A DNA stretch of 64,000 nucleotides from Lachnospiraceae bacterium (GTDB lineage Bacteria > Bacillota > Clostridia > Lachnospirales > Lachnospiraceae): NCBI GenBank assembly GCA_017940415.1, contig JAGAYR010000027.1, forward strand, positions 62,001 through 126,000, in the 5' to 3' direction. The position numbers were made by a program, and so were the translations under genes. The notes below the pieces were generated by a model. The model saw only the letters and a list, made by a program, of their open reading frames with translations, did no database searches and was not told the DNA's origin. Shown here one piece after another: positions 35,560-47,081 of this stretch. The stretch's first letter is position 1, and each line of letters starts with the position of its first letter.

Positions 35560-35596
35560 ACCGCAGACGTCCCCTGCATTTAGGAACTTCTGCGGT
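35560..35596 (-). promoter_or_regulatory. leader hairpin before the MMPL/GLUG operon
   Basis: Arms ACCGCAGA and TCTGCGGT with a 21-base loop, in the 5' untranslated region between the presumed start point and the TTG start. A weak T-tract follows on the minus strand, so attenuation is possible but not convincing. Confidence 0.35.
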
Positions 35597-35620
35597 CAAT
35601 AATTCTTATATCGAAACCGT

Positions 35621-35629
35621 ATTATACCA
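35621..35629 (-). promoter_or_regulatory. extended -10 promoter TGGTATAAT of the MMPL/GLUG operon
   Basis: Minus-strand TATAAT (35621-35626) with a TGG extension. No good -35 is seen. It would give a leader of about 100 bases that includes the hairpin at 35560-35596. Confidence 0.5.
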
Positions 35630-35671
35630 CTCTCTATAAATAATGCTCGTGAAAAAGTGAAATTTTAGAAA

Positions 35672-35712
35672 AATAAAAGATTTGCCGAAGCATTGGAATA
35701 CTCCGGCAAATT
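35672..35712 (-). terminator. Rho-independent terminator after rlmI
   Basis: Stem AATTTGCCGGAG/CTTCGGCAAATC, ten-base loop, then TTTTATTTTT on the minus strand, seven bases past the rlmI stop. Confidence 0.85.
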
Positions 35713-35718
35713 TTAATA

Positions 35719-36915
35719 TCAATATTCTTCAAATACCTGATAGATAAAAAACTTCAGATAAAGCGATTCCGGGCATCCCATCAGATAAGGATGATCCGGT
35801 GACTGAAGTCTGTATTCTACCTGACGAAGCCTCTTTCTGGCTCCCTTTGCAGCCTCCAGAATTGTCTTTTCCAGAAGCTCCGGTTCCATAAAATGCGAAC
35901 ATGAACAGGTGCATAAAAAACCGCCGGGTCTTACAAGCTTCATTCCGCGGGTATTTATCTCACGGTATCCCTTAATGGCGTTTTTGACAGCAGATCTTGT
36001 TTTGGTAAATGCGGGGGGATCAAGGATCACCACATCATAGCTTTCTCCCTTTGCCACAAGCTCCGGCAAAAGATCGAACACATCCGCAGTCATGAACTTT
36101 ACTCTGTCGGACAAACCGTTGAGCTCCGCATTTTCTCTTGCCTGATTTACCGCAAGATCGGACGCATCGACTCCCAAAACGCTTTCAGCCCCGGCCAGAC
36201 CTGCATTGAGCGCAAAGGATCCGGTATGTGTAAAGCAGTCCAGAACCTTCTTGCCCTTGCAAAGTTTTGCGGCAGCCGCCCTGTTATATTTCTGATCCAG
36301 GAAAAATCCGGTCTTCTGACCTTCCTCGATATTTACCTTGTACTTAACTCCGTTTTCGGTAATGACAACATTCGTGTCGAAGGGCTCACCTATGAATCCT
36401 TTTACCTTCTCAAGCCCCTCCAGCTTTCTTACGGAAGCATCGCTTCTTTCATAAATGCCCCTGATCTTAATGCCGTCCTCTTCAAGAACCTTCTTCACCA
36501 GATTGCAGATAACTTCCTTGTGCCTCTCCATTCCGAGGGTTTCACATTCGCACACCAGCACGTCTTCGAACTTATCAACCACAAGTCCCGGCACATAATC
36601 CGCTTCCGAGAAAAGAATACGGCAACTTGAAGTATCCACAACGGACTTTCTGTATTCCCAGGCATCACGTACTCTTTTTTCCCAGAAAGCCTGATCGATC
36701 TCATCGTCATGGTATCTTTCAAGCATTCTGATGCGGATCGTACTGTTGGGATTAATATATCCTTTTCCCAGTTTATATCCGTCAAAATCATGAACGTTTA
36801 CGATATCTCCGGGTTCATACTCTCCGGATACATTCTCTATTTCATTGTCATATATCCACTGGCCGCCGCTTTTTAAATATCTGCCGCCGCCCTTTTTAAG
36901 TGTAACTTCAGCCAT
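35719..36915 (-). CDS. rlmI: 23S rRNA m5C methyltransferase, RlmI type
   Basis: 398 residues, full length. An N-terminal PUA domain (about 1-75) is followed by a class I SAM methyltransferase with VLDCFTHTGSFALNAGLAGA (motif I), GVDASDLAV, and the catalytic region VVILDPPAFTKTRSAV. Matching family members methylate C1962 of 23S rRNA; the precise site here is inference. The start codon overlaps the stop of the acetyltransferase gene (TAATG), so translation is coupled. Confidence 0.88.
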   Translation of the reverse strand: MAEVTLKKGGGRYLKSGGQWIYDNEIENVSGEYEPGDIVNVHDFDGYKLGKGYINPNSTIRIRMLERYHDDEIDQAFWEKRVRDAWEYRKSVVDTSSCRILFSEADYVPGLVVDKFEDVLVCECETLGMERHKEVICNLVKKVLEEDGIKIRGIYERSDASVRKLEGLEKVKGFIGEPFDTNVVITENGVKYKVNIEEGQKTGFFLDQKYNRAAAAKLCKGKKVLDCFTHTGSFALNAGLAGAESVLGVDASDLAVNQARENAELNGLSDRVKFMTADVFDLLPELVAKGESYDVVILDPPAFTKTRSAVKNAIKGYREINTRGMKLVRPGGFLCTCSCSHFMEPELLEKTILEAAKGARKRLRQVEYRLQSPDHPYLMGCPESLYLKFFIYQVFEEY

Positions 36916-37385
36916 TATAATCTCATTTCCATAACAGTCTTAAGGGGTTCAAATCCCAGTGCATCATAGAATGCCCTTGCACCCGTATTGAATTCCCACA
37001 CATTAAGAGTTATTCTCCGGTATCCTTTTTCTTTAGCGTACTCTTTTACATGCTCGCACAGGATTCTTCCCACATGATGTCCGCGATATTTTTCATCCAC
37101 ACACAGATCGTCGATGTATAACATCTTATCGGGATTGGTGGAATGATTTCCCTCATAGGTCTTATCCATGCAAAAAGCATATCCCATGATCACGCCGTCA
37201 TCATCCGTGCACACAAAGATAATCGTATCGTCGCTTTCGATAAGTGCTTTCAGTTCATCGGCAGTATATTTCTTTTTACCCGGGATGAACAGGTCGGGAC
37301 GAGCCTTTGCATGAACGTCATGAACCTGATATAGGATCTCTTCCAAACGGGGGATGTCTTTTATCTCAGCCCTTCTTACCACCAT
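36915..37385 (-). CDS. GNAT-family N-acetyltransferase
   Basis: 156 residues, single GNAT domain. Acetyl-CoA loop EKYRGHHVGRILCEHVKEYAKEKGYRRITLNVW (Q/RxxGxG/A form, residues about 97-129) and a closing FYDALGFEPLKTVMEM. The substrate is unknown. The start lies inside the 3' end of the LysR gene with a GGAGATG site; its stop overlaps the rlmI start. Confidence 0.87.
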   Translation of the reverse strand: MVVRRAEIKDIPRLEEILYQVHDVHAKARPDLFIPGKKKYTADELKALIESDDTIIFVCTDDDGVIMGYAFCMDKTYEGNHSTNPDKMLYIDDLCVDEKYRGHHVGRILCEHVKEYAKEKGYRRITLNVWEFNTGARAFYDALGFEPLKTVMEMRL

Positions 37386-38274
37386 ATTTTTTCATCTCCT
37401 TTATAAAGATCTTGGCAATGTCGCTAAGCTTTGCATCACTTCTCTTTATATAGCCGATATGCATTACCTCATCACTCTCGAGAGGAATTGCCGCATATCC
37501 GGTGCCGTTCAGCTGCTTGCAGATGACACCGCTGCAAAGAGTATAAGCATTGAGAAGTGTCATCATGTTAAGAGCCGTAGCTCTGTCGTTAACGTGGATC
37601 AGCTTCTTATAGGGATATGTACTGAGAACTTCCTCCGCATAGTAGAAGGAATTCTTTTCACCCTGATCGAAGGAAAGACAAGGATACTCGTCCAGTTCCT
37701 TAAAAGAGATCTTTTTCTTCTTGGCAAGGGGATGATCCGCACTCAGGTACACATAGGTATTACATGAAAAGAGTTCGGTAAATACCAGATTATTCTCTGA
37801 AAGATCGTTCTGAAGGATTCTCTCGTTGAAATCATTCAGGTAGAGAATTCCCAGTTCACTTCTCATGTTCTTTACATTCGAAATAACTTCGTGGGTTCTG
37901 GTCTCATATATAGCGAAATCATATTCATCGATACCTGCCTTGAGTACCGCATTTGAGAAGGCCTCAACCGCAAAGGTATAATGCTGTGCGGAAACATAGA
38001 ACTTCTTCTCGGGATCGTTTCTTCCGTGATAATGATCTTCCATCAAAGCATACTGATCGAGGATCTGTCTGACATATCCCAGGAATTCACTTCCTTCGGG
38101 AGTAAGCTCGATACCCTTGTTGCTTCTTCTGAAGATGGTTATGTCTATCTCATCCTCAAGATCCTTGATGGATGCTGAAAGGCTGGGCTGTGACATGAAC
38201 AGATTCTTGGCCGCTTCGTTCATGGAACCGCGCTCTGCTATCTCTATCACATATCTCATCTGTTGAAGTGTCAT
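37366..38274 (-). CDS. LysR-family regulator, paralogue of the metNIQ-linked one
   Basis: 302 residues, N-terminal HTH with SMNEAAKNLFMSQPSLSASIKDLEDE and an effector domain. It shares QHYTFAV, VKNMRSELG, FDQGEKNSFYY and NDRAT with the regulator at 5.0-5.9 kb, so both may sense related ligands. GGAGG is 12 bases before the ATG. The start overlaps the stop of the upstream secreted protein (ATGA). Targets unknown; no operator dyad was seen nearby. Confidence 0.85.
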   Translation of the reverse strand: MTLQQMRYVIEIAERGSMNEAAKNLFMSQPSLSASIKDLEDEIDITIFRRSNKGIELTPEGSEFLGYVRQILDQYALMEDHYHGRNDPEKKFYVSAQHYTFAVEAFSNAVLKAGIDEYDFAIYETRTHEVISNVKNMRSELGILYLNDFNERILQNDLSENNLVFTELFSCNTYVYLSADHPLAKKKKISFKELDEYPCLSFDQGEKNSFYYAEEVLSTYPYKKLIHVNDRATALNMMTLLNAYTLCSGVICKQLNGTGYAAIPLESDEVMHIGYIKRSDAKLSDIAKIFIKEMKKYGGKKG

Positions 38275-38879
38275 GACTTTTGTTCCTCCGATGATTTACG
38301 TCCGAACAAATCTTTATTTGAAAATACCGATGCCAATGCGATCAGCAATGCAATACACAGCTTGGTTGACATTTTATGAGAAAATCCGGTGGAAAGAATA
38401 TTTACACCCTCAGGCCCGAACACAACAAAGGGATCATCGGGAGTTGTGGTTGCGCATACTTTTTCTCTGGAAGCTATGGTATCAAGGTTCATCCCGTTTA
38501 CCATAAGATAATCGTCAGAGTTGAATAACTCGGGTACAGAGATTCTCTTTTTGACTATACCGCCGGAACTTACGCTCACACCATCAATGACTGCCATGTC
38601 ATCCGCAGGGGGATAATCAAGGCGGATTCCCGTGATACTTCCTTCTAAAGATGCATCCAATATGAACGTGATATTTCCCGTGCGTTCATCATATGTAGAA
38701 TCCACATGCTGTGCATCCGAGAAATTCGGATCAGTCACAGTAGCATAATAAATCCTGTATCCGTCGGTACTTCCTTCGCAGATGTGAAATCTCAGATAAA
38801 GATCATCCGCAGGTAACGGAATCAGGATTATCGCCAGCATACATATGCATGTTATGATGGTTTTTGTAAAGCCCTTCAT
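38271..38879 (-). CDS. secreted or membrane-anchored hypothetical protein
   Basis: About 202 residues, not recognised. N-terminal membrane segment (KTIITCICMLAIILIPLP), an extracytoplasmic beta-rich domain with DYPPADDMAVIDGVSVSSGG and DPFVVFGPEG, and a C-terminal membrane segment (TKLCIALLIALASVF) with a basic tail. I prefer the ATG at 38879, because the longer ORF adds an unlikely N-terminal stretch. Similar domains, as I recall, are fused to or neighbour polytopic glycosyltransferase-like proteins in this lineage; this is only a resemblance. Confidence 0.65.
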   Translation of the reverse strand: MKGFTKTIITCICMLAIILIPLPADDLYLRFHICEGSTDGYRIYYATVTDPNFSDAQHVDSTYDERTGNITFILDASLEGSITGIRLDYPPADDMAVIDGVSVSSGGIVKKRISVPELFNSDDYLMVNGMNLDTIASREKVCATTTPDDPFVVFGPEGVNILSTGFSHKMSTKLCIALLIALASVFSNKDLFGRKSSEEQKS

Positions 38880-38971
38880 TGGTTTACCCGTCCGAAAAAC
38901 TGTGATAACATAATGGTTGTCGCTGTTTGAACCTATCAAATGATATCATAACGCATTAATTCTAGGCAAAC

Positions 38972-40252
38972 ATGAATCCTTCAATAACAGGCAAAAACAC
39001 AAGGTCTTTATCTGACTGTCTTCCCATATTCGGATTTGCTCTCGCTTTATGCTATTTCATGTACGGAGTGGCTATCCGCGAACTCCCGAGAGACCTGTCC
39101 GACTACAGCGGTCACGTGTATGTTTATATCGCTACATTCACAGGGGAGAGCGCCCTTAAAGGCTGGATGATGTCCCCTTATTATCTCTGGCACGCAGTTG
39201 TTCTGTTCTTCAAAACAGTACTGAAACTTCCAATAGAAGTCTCCGCTGCCGCATCAAGCTGTATCTTTTACCTTGCATCTTATTTCGTAACCGTATTCAT
39301 GACGGAAAAATGGGGATCACATAAGGGCTTATCGTTCTCCGCTTCTTTCACAGGTTTCTTTTCATTTGCACTTACAATGATCCAGCCCATATGGCTATCC
39401 TATCTGGATGCGGGTGCATCAAGATCCGTGGGAGTCTTTTCTTTTAATCCCCTCTACAGTCCCACCCACATGGCTGCAAGGCCTTTTGCACTTTTATGCT
39501 TCATGCTGATGATCGACCTGATGGAACTTGCCCGTGAACGCGAATCGTTTTTCTTTGGCCTTGGCCGCATAAAAACTCTGGTGGTTCTGTCGATACTACT
39601 ATTCATATCTGCAGCTGCCAAACCCGTATTTGCGGAAATGTTCATCCCGGCTGTGGGAATAATGATGCTTACCGAGTGCGTTGTCTCTTTTGTACGTAAT
39701 AAAGAATGCGGAAGAAAATATCTTAAAGAATTCCTGCTACCCGCATTTTGTGCGGCAGTTCCAACCATAGTATTCATCCTGGCCATGTTCTTCCTGTTCA
39801 TAAATATGGGCGGAAGTTACACGGATACGGAAGGTGTTGTGATAACTCCCTTCCTGCAGGTCTGGTCGATATATTCCGAAAACATTCCTCTGTCCATGCT
39901 CTTCATGATGAGCTTCCCCATATACATACTCATCATCGACAGTAAAAATTTCCTCAGATCCGGCATAGGAAAGCTTGGAACCGTCTCATTTATCATCGGA
40001 TTTCTGGAAGCTGCTTTCCTGGGAGAAGGCGGAGACAAACTGGGGCACGGCAATTTTATATGGCCCATGATGTTCGGAATACTGCTCCTTTGGGCATCCG
40101 CAATGCTCCACTTCCTGACCATGGAGAAAAAGGCAGACTCCAAATTCACGAGATTTCTCATCTGTATCGGATGGATCCTCATTCTGATCCATGTCCACTA
40201 CGGATTCCAGTACCTGTTCGAAGTATTCGGATGGGACTTAATGATATTTTGA
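38972..40252 (+). CDS. polytopic membrane protein, divergent from the LysR cluster
   Basis: 426 residues with about ten membrane segments. It is not a family I can name. A first periplasmic loop with ELPRDLSDYSGH and the loop ending in LGEGGDKLGHGNFIW recall GT-C glycosyltransferase-like proteins, but no catalytic motif is certain. It is one of only two protein genes on the plus strand. It is divergently arranged to the secreted hypothetical at 38271-38879, with 92 bases between them, so the two may share a regulatory region. Confidence 0.7.
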   Translation: MNPSITGKNTRSLSDCLPIFGFALALCYFMYGVAIRELPRDLSDYSGHVYVYIATFTGESALKGWMMSPYYLWHAVVLFFKTVLKLPIEVSAAASSCIFYLASYFVTVFMTEKWGSHKGLSFSASFTGFFSFALTMIQPIWLSYLDAGASRSVGVFSFNPLYSPTHMAARPFALLCFMLMIDLMELARERESFFFGLGRIKTLVVLSILLFISAAAKPVFAEMFIPAVGIMMLTECVVSFVRNKECGRKYLKEFLLPAFCAAVPTIVFILAMFFLFINMGGSYTDTEGVVITPFLQVWSIYSENIPLSMLFMMSFPIYILIIDSKNFLRSGIGKLGTVSFIIGFLEAAFLGEGGDKLGHGNFIWPMMFGILLLWASAMLHFLTMEKKADSKFTRFLICIGWILILIHVHYGFQYLFEVFGWDLMIF

Positions 40253-40271
40253 CAGATCATAAAACAGATAA

Positions 40272-40301
40272 AAAACCCGCAGGCTTACACCTGCGGGTTT
40301 T
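40272..40301. terminator. bidirectional terminator between convergent genes
   Basis: Stem AAAACCCGCAGG/CCTGCGGGTTTT with a six-base loop, between the plus-strand membrane protein and the minus-strand cellobiose phosphorylase gene. The A- and T-runs on both sides let it serve both. Confidence 0.92.
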
Positions 40302-40318
40302 AATTATTTAAGCTTTGA

Positions 40319-42757
40319 TCATCCCATTACAACTTCAACCTTAACGGTCTTCTTGGATGCATCGTAAGGGATTACGGTTCCGTCTACCTTGACGCCGTCA
40401 ACGATAAGCTCCTTAACGCCCTTCTGTGCGCCGTTCTGCTTAACGCTGATATCATACTCAACACCTCTGTAAACTCTCTTTACACTGAAATCACCGAAAT
40501 CAGCGGGTACACAGGGATCAACGGAAAGTCCCTTGAGAGTGGGATATACTCCGAGGATGTACTGAGAGATATTTACGAATGTCCATGCTGCGGTACCGGT
40601 GAGCCAGCTGTTCTTGCCTTCGCCGTGGAACTTCGCATCTGCACCTGCTACCATCTGGCAGTAGATGTAAGGCTCGGTTCTGTGAATCTCACTGATCTCT
40701 TCGGTATATGCGGGACAGGTCTTCTTATAAACTTCGAATGCTCTGTCTCCTCTTCCGATAACAGTCTCTGCGATGGAAACCCAGGGATTGTTGTGGCAGA
40801 AGATACCTGCGTTCTCTTTGTACCCGGGAGGATATGAAGAAACCTCACCAAGTTCTTCGTGATAAACGGTATATGCGGGCTGAAGGATCATGACACCGTA
40901 CTTGGTATCAAGATGTTCCTTAACGGAATCGAGAGCTTTCTGAGCCTGTCCGGATTCCTTACCTACGCCTGCAAGTACGCAGAAGCCCTGAGGCTCGATG
41001 AAGATCTTTCCTTCTTCGCACTCTTTGCTTCCTACCTTGTTTCCGTAAGAATCATATGCTCTGACGAACCATTCTCCGTCCCAACCTGCATTGGAATCAA
41101 GAAGGATCTCATTCATCTCGGCAACGGATGCACGAACCTTGGCAGCCTCATCGGTAAGTCCCTTGAGGTCGCAGAGATCGGCATACTCATTACCGTACTT
41201 AACAAACATACCGCCGATGAATACTGACTCGGCAACGGGTCCTTCGCTGGGCCCGAAGGTCTGGAAGGATTCACCGGGCTGGGTTGAGTGGCAGTTAAGA
41301 TTCAGGCAGTCATTCCAATCGGCTCTTCCGATGAGAGGAAGTCTGTGAGATCCTCTGTGGGTATCGACATAGCCGAAGGATCTGCGAAGGTGCTCCATAA
41401 GAGTCTGAGCAACCGATGCATCGTTATCGAAAGGAACCATCTCATCGAGAATGGTAGCATCGCCGGTCTCTCTGATATACGCGCTGGTTCCTGCAATGAG
41501 CCAAAGAGGATCGTCACCGAATCCGGATCCGATATCGGAGTTACCCTTCTTGGTAAGAGGCTGGTACTGGTGATAAGCACGTCCGTCCTCGAACTGGGTT
41601 GAAGCGATATCGATGATTCTTTCTCTTGCTCTGTCGGGAATAAGATGTACGAATCCGAGAAGATCCTGGCAGGAATCTCTGAATCCCATTCCTCTTCCGA
41701 TACCTGACTCGTAGTATGATGCGGATCTGGACATGTTGAAAGTAACCATGCACTGGTACTGGTTCCAGATATTAACCATACGATTTACCTTATCGTTGGA
41801 AGAATCAACGGTGTAGATGTTAAGAAGCTTGTCCCACTGATCGTTAAGTTCTGCAAATGCTGCATCAACCTTAGCGTCGGTGTCATATTTTGCAAGGAGA
41901 GCCTCAGCGGGCTTCTTGTTGATAACGTTGTGAGCTTCCCACTTGTCCTCTACGGGATTCTCGATGTATCCGAGTACGAATACATAAGACTTGCTCTCGC
42001 CGGGCTTAAGGGTTACATCAAGCTGGTGAGCAGCAATGGGGCTCCATCCTGAAGCCATGGAATTGGTGAGCTTTCCGTTAAGAACAGCTTCGGGATTTGA
42101 TGCATAGTGATACAGTCCGAGGAAAGAATCTCTTGCGGTATCAAATGCGGTGATGGGAGCATTTACGGAGTAAACAGCGTAGTGATTTCTGCGCTCTCTG
42201 TACTCGGTCTTGTGATAGATTGCGGATCCCTTTACTTCAACTTCGCCGGTAGAGAAGTTTCTCTGGAAGTTTCTGCTGTCATCGTCCGCATTCCAAAGGC
42301 ACCACTCAACATATGAGAAGATGCTGATATTCTTTTCTTCGGAGGAGTCATTGGTAACAACAAGTTTGGAAACTTCGCAGTTGTCGTTAACGGGAACGAA
42401 AGTGAGAACATCAGCTCTTACGCCGTTCTTAACGCCCTTGAACTTGCTGTATCCGATTCCGTGACGGCACTCATACTCATCAAGATCGGTCTGGGTAGGC
42501 TTCCAGCCGGGATTCCATACGGTATCTCCGTCCTTGATGTAGAAATACTTTCCGTTGATGTCCATGGGAACATCATTGTAACGATATCTCGTGATTCTGA
42601 GGAGCTTAGCATCCTTGTAGAAGGTATAGCCTCCGCAGGTGTTAGAGATCAGTGTGAAGAATTCCTTGCTCCCAAGATAGTTGATCCAGGGCAGAGGAGT
42701 CTTCGGGGTCTCAATGACATACTCTCTGTGCTCGTCATCAAAATGTCCGAATTTCAT
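40319..42757 (-). CDS. cellobiose phosphorylase (GH94)
   Basis: 812 residues, the size of characterised cellobiose phosphorylases. It splits cellobiose with phosphate into glucose 1-phosphate and glucose in the cytosol. The [12 protein letters not shown] motif carries the catalytic acid (D483). The N-terminus [29 protein letters not shown] and [10 protein letters not shown] are typical of the family. AAGGAG precedes the ATG. It lies 54 bases after the LacI gene, in one operon. No signal peptide is present, so cellobiose must be imported. Confidence 0.93.
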   Translation of the reverse strand: MKFGHFDDEHREYVIETPKTPLPWINYLGSKEFFTLISNTCGGYTFYKDAKLLRITRYRYNDVPMDINGKYFYIKDGDTVWNPGWKPTQTDLDEYECRHGIGYSKFKGVKNGVRADVLTFVPVNDNCEVSKLVVTNDSSEEKNISIFSYVEWCLWNADDDSRNFQRNFSTGEVEVKGSAIYHKTEYRERRNHYAVYSVNAPITAFDTARDSFLGLYHYASNPEAVLNGKLTNSMASGWSPIAAHQLDVTLKPGESKSYVFVLGYIENPVEDKWEAHNVINKKPAEALLAKYDTDAKVDAAFAELNDQWDKLLNIYTVDSSNDKVNRMVNIWNQYQCMVTFNMSRSASYYESGIGRGMGFRDSCQDLLGFVHLIPDRARERIIDIASTQFEDGRAYHQYQPLTKKGNSDIGSGFGDDPLWLIAGTSAYIRETGDATILDEMVPFDNDASVAQTLMEHLRRSFGYVDTHRGSHRLPLIGRADWNDCLNLNCHSTQPGESFQTFGPSEGPVAESVFIGGMFVKYGNEYADLCDLKGLTDEAAKVRASVAEMNEILLDSNAGWDGEWFVRAYDSYGNKVGSKECEEGKIFIEPQGFCVLAGVGKESGQAQKALDSVKEHLDTKYGVMILQPAYTVYHEELGEVSSYPPGYKENAGIFCHNNPWVSIAETVIGRGDRAFEVYKKTCPAYTEEISEIHRTEPYIYCQMVAGADAKFHGEGKNSWLTGTAAWTFVNISQYILGVYPTLKGLSVDPCVPADFGDFSVKRVYRGVEYDISVKQNGAQKGVKELIVDGVKVDGTVIPYDASKKTVKVEVVMG

Positions 42758-42811
42758 GTTGACTTCTCCTTAAGTGTTTATTTATTGGTTACAGGTGCAT
42801 TGCACCGGTTT

Positions 42812-43831
42812 TTATATCCTTGCTACGGAACCGCCTTCGTAGATCCTTCCTTTTACGATGACCTTCTCGATACGCGTCTCCGCAGGATTTTCTATCAAAG
42901 AAATAAGTTTCTGGGCTGCGGTTTCACCGATCAGCTCCGTGGGCTGTCTCAATGTGGTAAGCGAAGGAGTAAGATGTCTTCCGACTCGTATTCCGTCGTA
43001 TCCGACTATTGAGATATCCTTGGGAATCTCAAGTCCCGCTTCCTTAATGGCCGCGATTCCTCCGAGTGCGGAAAAATCATCGGGACAAAGAATACATGTA
43101 GGTCTGTCTTTCAGTGCCAGAAGCTTTTCCGTCGCTCTTCTCGACCCTTCTGTCTTACGATACTCCGCTACGGGAAGATAACTCTCGGGAACGCTCAGTC
43201 CGAGGCTTTCCATGGTATCTTTGAAAGATCCCACACGGTCCCTTGTTACGGCACTGTCATTATCATCGTGGATATATGCGATCTTTTTATGCCCCATCTT
43301 GGCACAATACAGAACGAGATCTCTTATTCCGGATACATTATCCGAACCTACAGACATTCGATCTTCGAATGAATAGTCGATGGTGACCAGAGGAATGTTG
43401 CTCTGGGCAAGCTCGATGACCTCCGCATTATGGAAATCCATACATGCGATAAGGACTCCGTCAAAAGCCCTGTATCTTGCATGAGCCAGATAATTCATGT
43501 TGCCCATGCTTCCCGAGGAGATTCCTCTGTTTATGAAGGTAATGTCATAGCCCTTGGAATCTGCGACATGTTTGAATCTGTCGAGAAGAAGAGCAAAGAA
43601 TTCATTGGTAAGACCATTGTGAGCTTCATCAACGAATAAAACGCCGATGTTGTTGGATCTGTGAGTACGCAACACCTTTGCAGCGGAATTGGGCTGATAG
43701 CCCATGCTGCCTGCAGCTTTCTTGATCTTCTCGCGTGTTGCCTCACTTATATCGGGTTGTCCGCTGAGTGCCTTACTTACTGCCGCTACCGATACGCCAC
43801 ATTCCCTGGCGATATCCTTCATAGATACCAT
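42812..43831 (-). CDS. LacI-family repressor of the cellobiose operon
   Basis: 339 residues. N-terminal HTH (MKDIARECGVSVAAVSKALSGQPDISEATREKI), hinge, and a periplasmic-binding-protein-like effector domain. A palindrome (43865-43880) lies at the predicted transcription start, giving autoregulation of the lacI-cellobiose phosphorylase operon. The effector is probably a beta-glucoside or its phosphorylated product. GGGGAG precedes the ATG. Confidence 0.9.
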   Translation of the reverse strand: MVSMKDIARECGVSVAAVSKALSGQPDISEATREKIKKAAGSMGYQPNSAAKVLRTHRSNNIGVLFVDEAHNGLTNEFFALLLDRFKHVADSKGYDITFINRGISSGSMGNMNYLAHARYRAFDGVLIACMDFHNAEVIELAQSNIPLVTIDYSFEDRMSVGSDNVSGIRDLVLYCAKMGHKKIAYIHDDNDSAVTRDRVGSFKDTMESLGLSVPESYLPVAEYRKTEGSRRATEKLLALKDRPTCILCPDDFSALGGIAAIKEAGLEIPKDISIVGYDGIRVGRHLTPSLTTLRQPTELIGETAAQKLISLIENPAETRIEKVIVKGRIYEGGSVARI

Positions 43832-43864
43832 ATGTCAAACTCCCCTGTGCCCCTCGCATACACA

Positions 43865-43880
43865 ACTTAAACCATTAAGT
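43865..43880 (-). promoter_or_regulatory. LacI-type operator ACTTAA-ACCA-TTAAGT
   Basis: A 16-base palindrome with six-base arms. It spans the predicted transcription start of the LacI operon, the expected place for autorepression. Half-sites resemble those at 16161-16195. Confidence 0.6.
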
Positions 43881-43886
43881 AAAGTT

Positions 43887-43915
43887 AATATATCGTATTT
43901 ACGGAAAGCTTACAA
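43887..43915 (-). promoter_or_regulatory. promoter TTGTAA-N17-TATATT of the LacI/cellobiose operon
   Basis: Minus-strand -35 TTGTAA (43910-43915), 17-base spacer, and -10 TATATT (43887-43892). The start would fall at about 43880, the edge of the operator. Confidence 0.6.
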
Positions 43916-43931
43916 GTCTCTAAATGACAAA

Positions 43932-43958
43932 AAAAGTGCAACATAGTGTTGCACTTTT
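43932..43958 (-). terminator. terminator of the heat-shock operon
   Basis: Stem AAAAGTGCAACA/TGTTGCACTTTT with a three-base loop and a T-run on the minus strand, a few bases past the dnaJ stop. Confidence 0.92.
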
Positions 43959-43965
43959 ACTAATT

Positions 43966-45138
43966 TTAAAATAATTTTTTCTTTTTTGTGGGTTTTTCTT
44001 TGGTTTCCGTACCCGCGGAAGCTTTTTCCGCGGCATGAAGTGAATCCCCTGTGAGAGCGTCGAATTTTTTGAGAAGTTCCTTCGCCTCGCTTGAAAGTTT
44101 CTCGGGCGTTTCCACAACAAGGGTGATGTAATGATCTCCTCGCTGGTTCTTATTCCTCCAAGAAGGAACTCCTTTGCCCTTTAGCCTTACTCTCATATCG
44201 GTCTGAGTTCCGGCTTTGACATCATAGATGACCTTGCCGTCCACGGTGTCCACAAGAACGGGACCTCCGAGAGCGGCTACCGCATAGGAAATGGGCACGA
44301 AGGAATAAATATCGAATCCCTCTCTCTGGAATACGGGATGTCTGTCGACTATTGCTTCAACCCTGACATCGCCTCTGGGACCGCCGTTTGTTCCGGGATC
44401 TCCGAGTTCCGCAAGGCTTACTGCCTGACCGTTGTCGATACCTGCAGGGAAGTCAACGGAATATCTCTTTTTCATGGAGATATATCCCTGACCCTTACAA
44501 TCGGGACACTTGTCTCTTATGATCTTGCCGGTTCCGCGACAATCGGGACAGATCTCGGCACTTCTCATAAGACCGAATACGGAATTTCTGGAAATGAATA
44601 CCTGGCCCTTACCTCCGCAGGTAGAACATGTTTCGGGAGCGGTACCCGCTTTGGCACCGGTTCCTTTACAGGATTTACATTCCTCTTTGACGTTAAGCTC
44701 GATCTCTTTTTTGCATCCGAATACGGCTTCCATAAATGTAAGCCTTACACTTGTACGGATGTTTGCTCCCTTCATGGGACCGTTATTCGCAGACGAATAC
44801 CTTCTTCCGCCGCCGAAGAAACTTCCGAATATGTCACCGAAATCACCGAATATATCGGAGAAGTCCATATTGTTGAAGTCAAATCCTCCGCCACCGCCGG
44901 CGCCGCCTTCGAATGCGGCATGACCGTATCTGTCGTATTTAGCCCTCTTATCTGGGTCGCTCAAAACGGCATAGGCTTCGGAGGCCTCTTTGAACTTGGC
45001 CTCCGCTTCCTTATCGCCGGGATTAGCATCCGGGTGGTACTTTTTGGCAAGTACCCTGTATGCTTTTTTAAGCGCTGCCTCGTCGGCAGTTTTGTCTACT
45101 CCGAGAACCTCGTAGTAGTCGCGCTTACTCTCTGCCAT
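43966..45138 (-). CDS. dnaJ: chaperone DnaJ
   Basis: 390 residues. N-terminal J domain with the HPD motif, a Gly/Phe-rich region ([16 protein letters not shown]), and four zinc motifs CxxCxGxG ([32 protein letters not shown]). The C-terminal substrate-binding domain ends in a Lys-rich tail. Co-chaperone of DnaK. The start is just past the dnaK stop with a GAGG site. Last gene of the operon. Confidence 0.97.
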   Translation of the reverse strand: MAESKRDYYEVLGVDKTADEAALKKAYRVLAKKYHPDANPGDKEAEAKFKEASEAYAVLSDPDKRAKYDRYGHAAFEGGAGGGGGFDFNNMDFSDIFGDFGDIFGSFFGGGRRYSSANNGPMKGANIRTSVRLTFMEAVFGCKKEIELNVKEECKSCKGTGAKAGTAPETCSTCGGKGQVFISRNSVFGLMRSAEICPDCRGTGKIIRDKCPDCKGQGYISMKKRYSVDFPAGIDNGQAVSLAELGDPGTNGGPRGDVRVEAIVDRHPVFQREGFDIYSFVPISYAVAALGGPVLVDTVDGKVIYDVKAGTQTDMRVRLKGKGVPSWRNKNQRGDHYITLVVETPEKLSSEAKELLKKFDALTGDSLHAAEKASAGTETKEKPTKKKKLF

Positions 45139-45143
45139 ATTTA

Positions 45144-47072
<1,929 letters not shown>

Positions 47073-47081
47073 TTAGATTTA

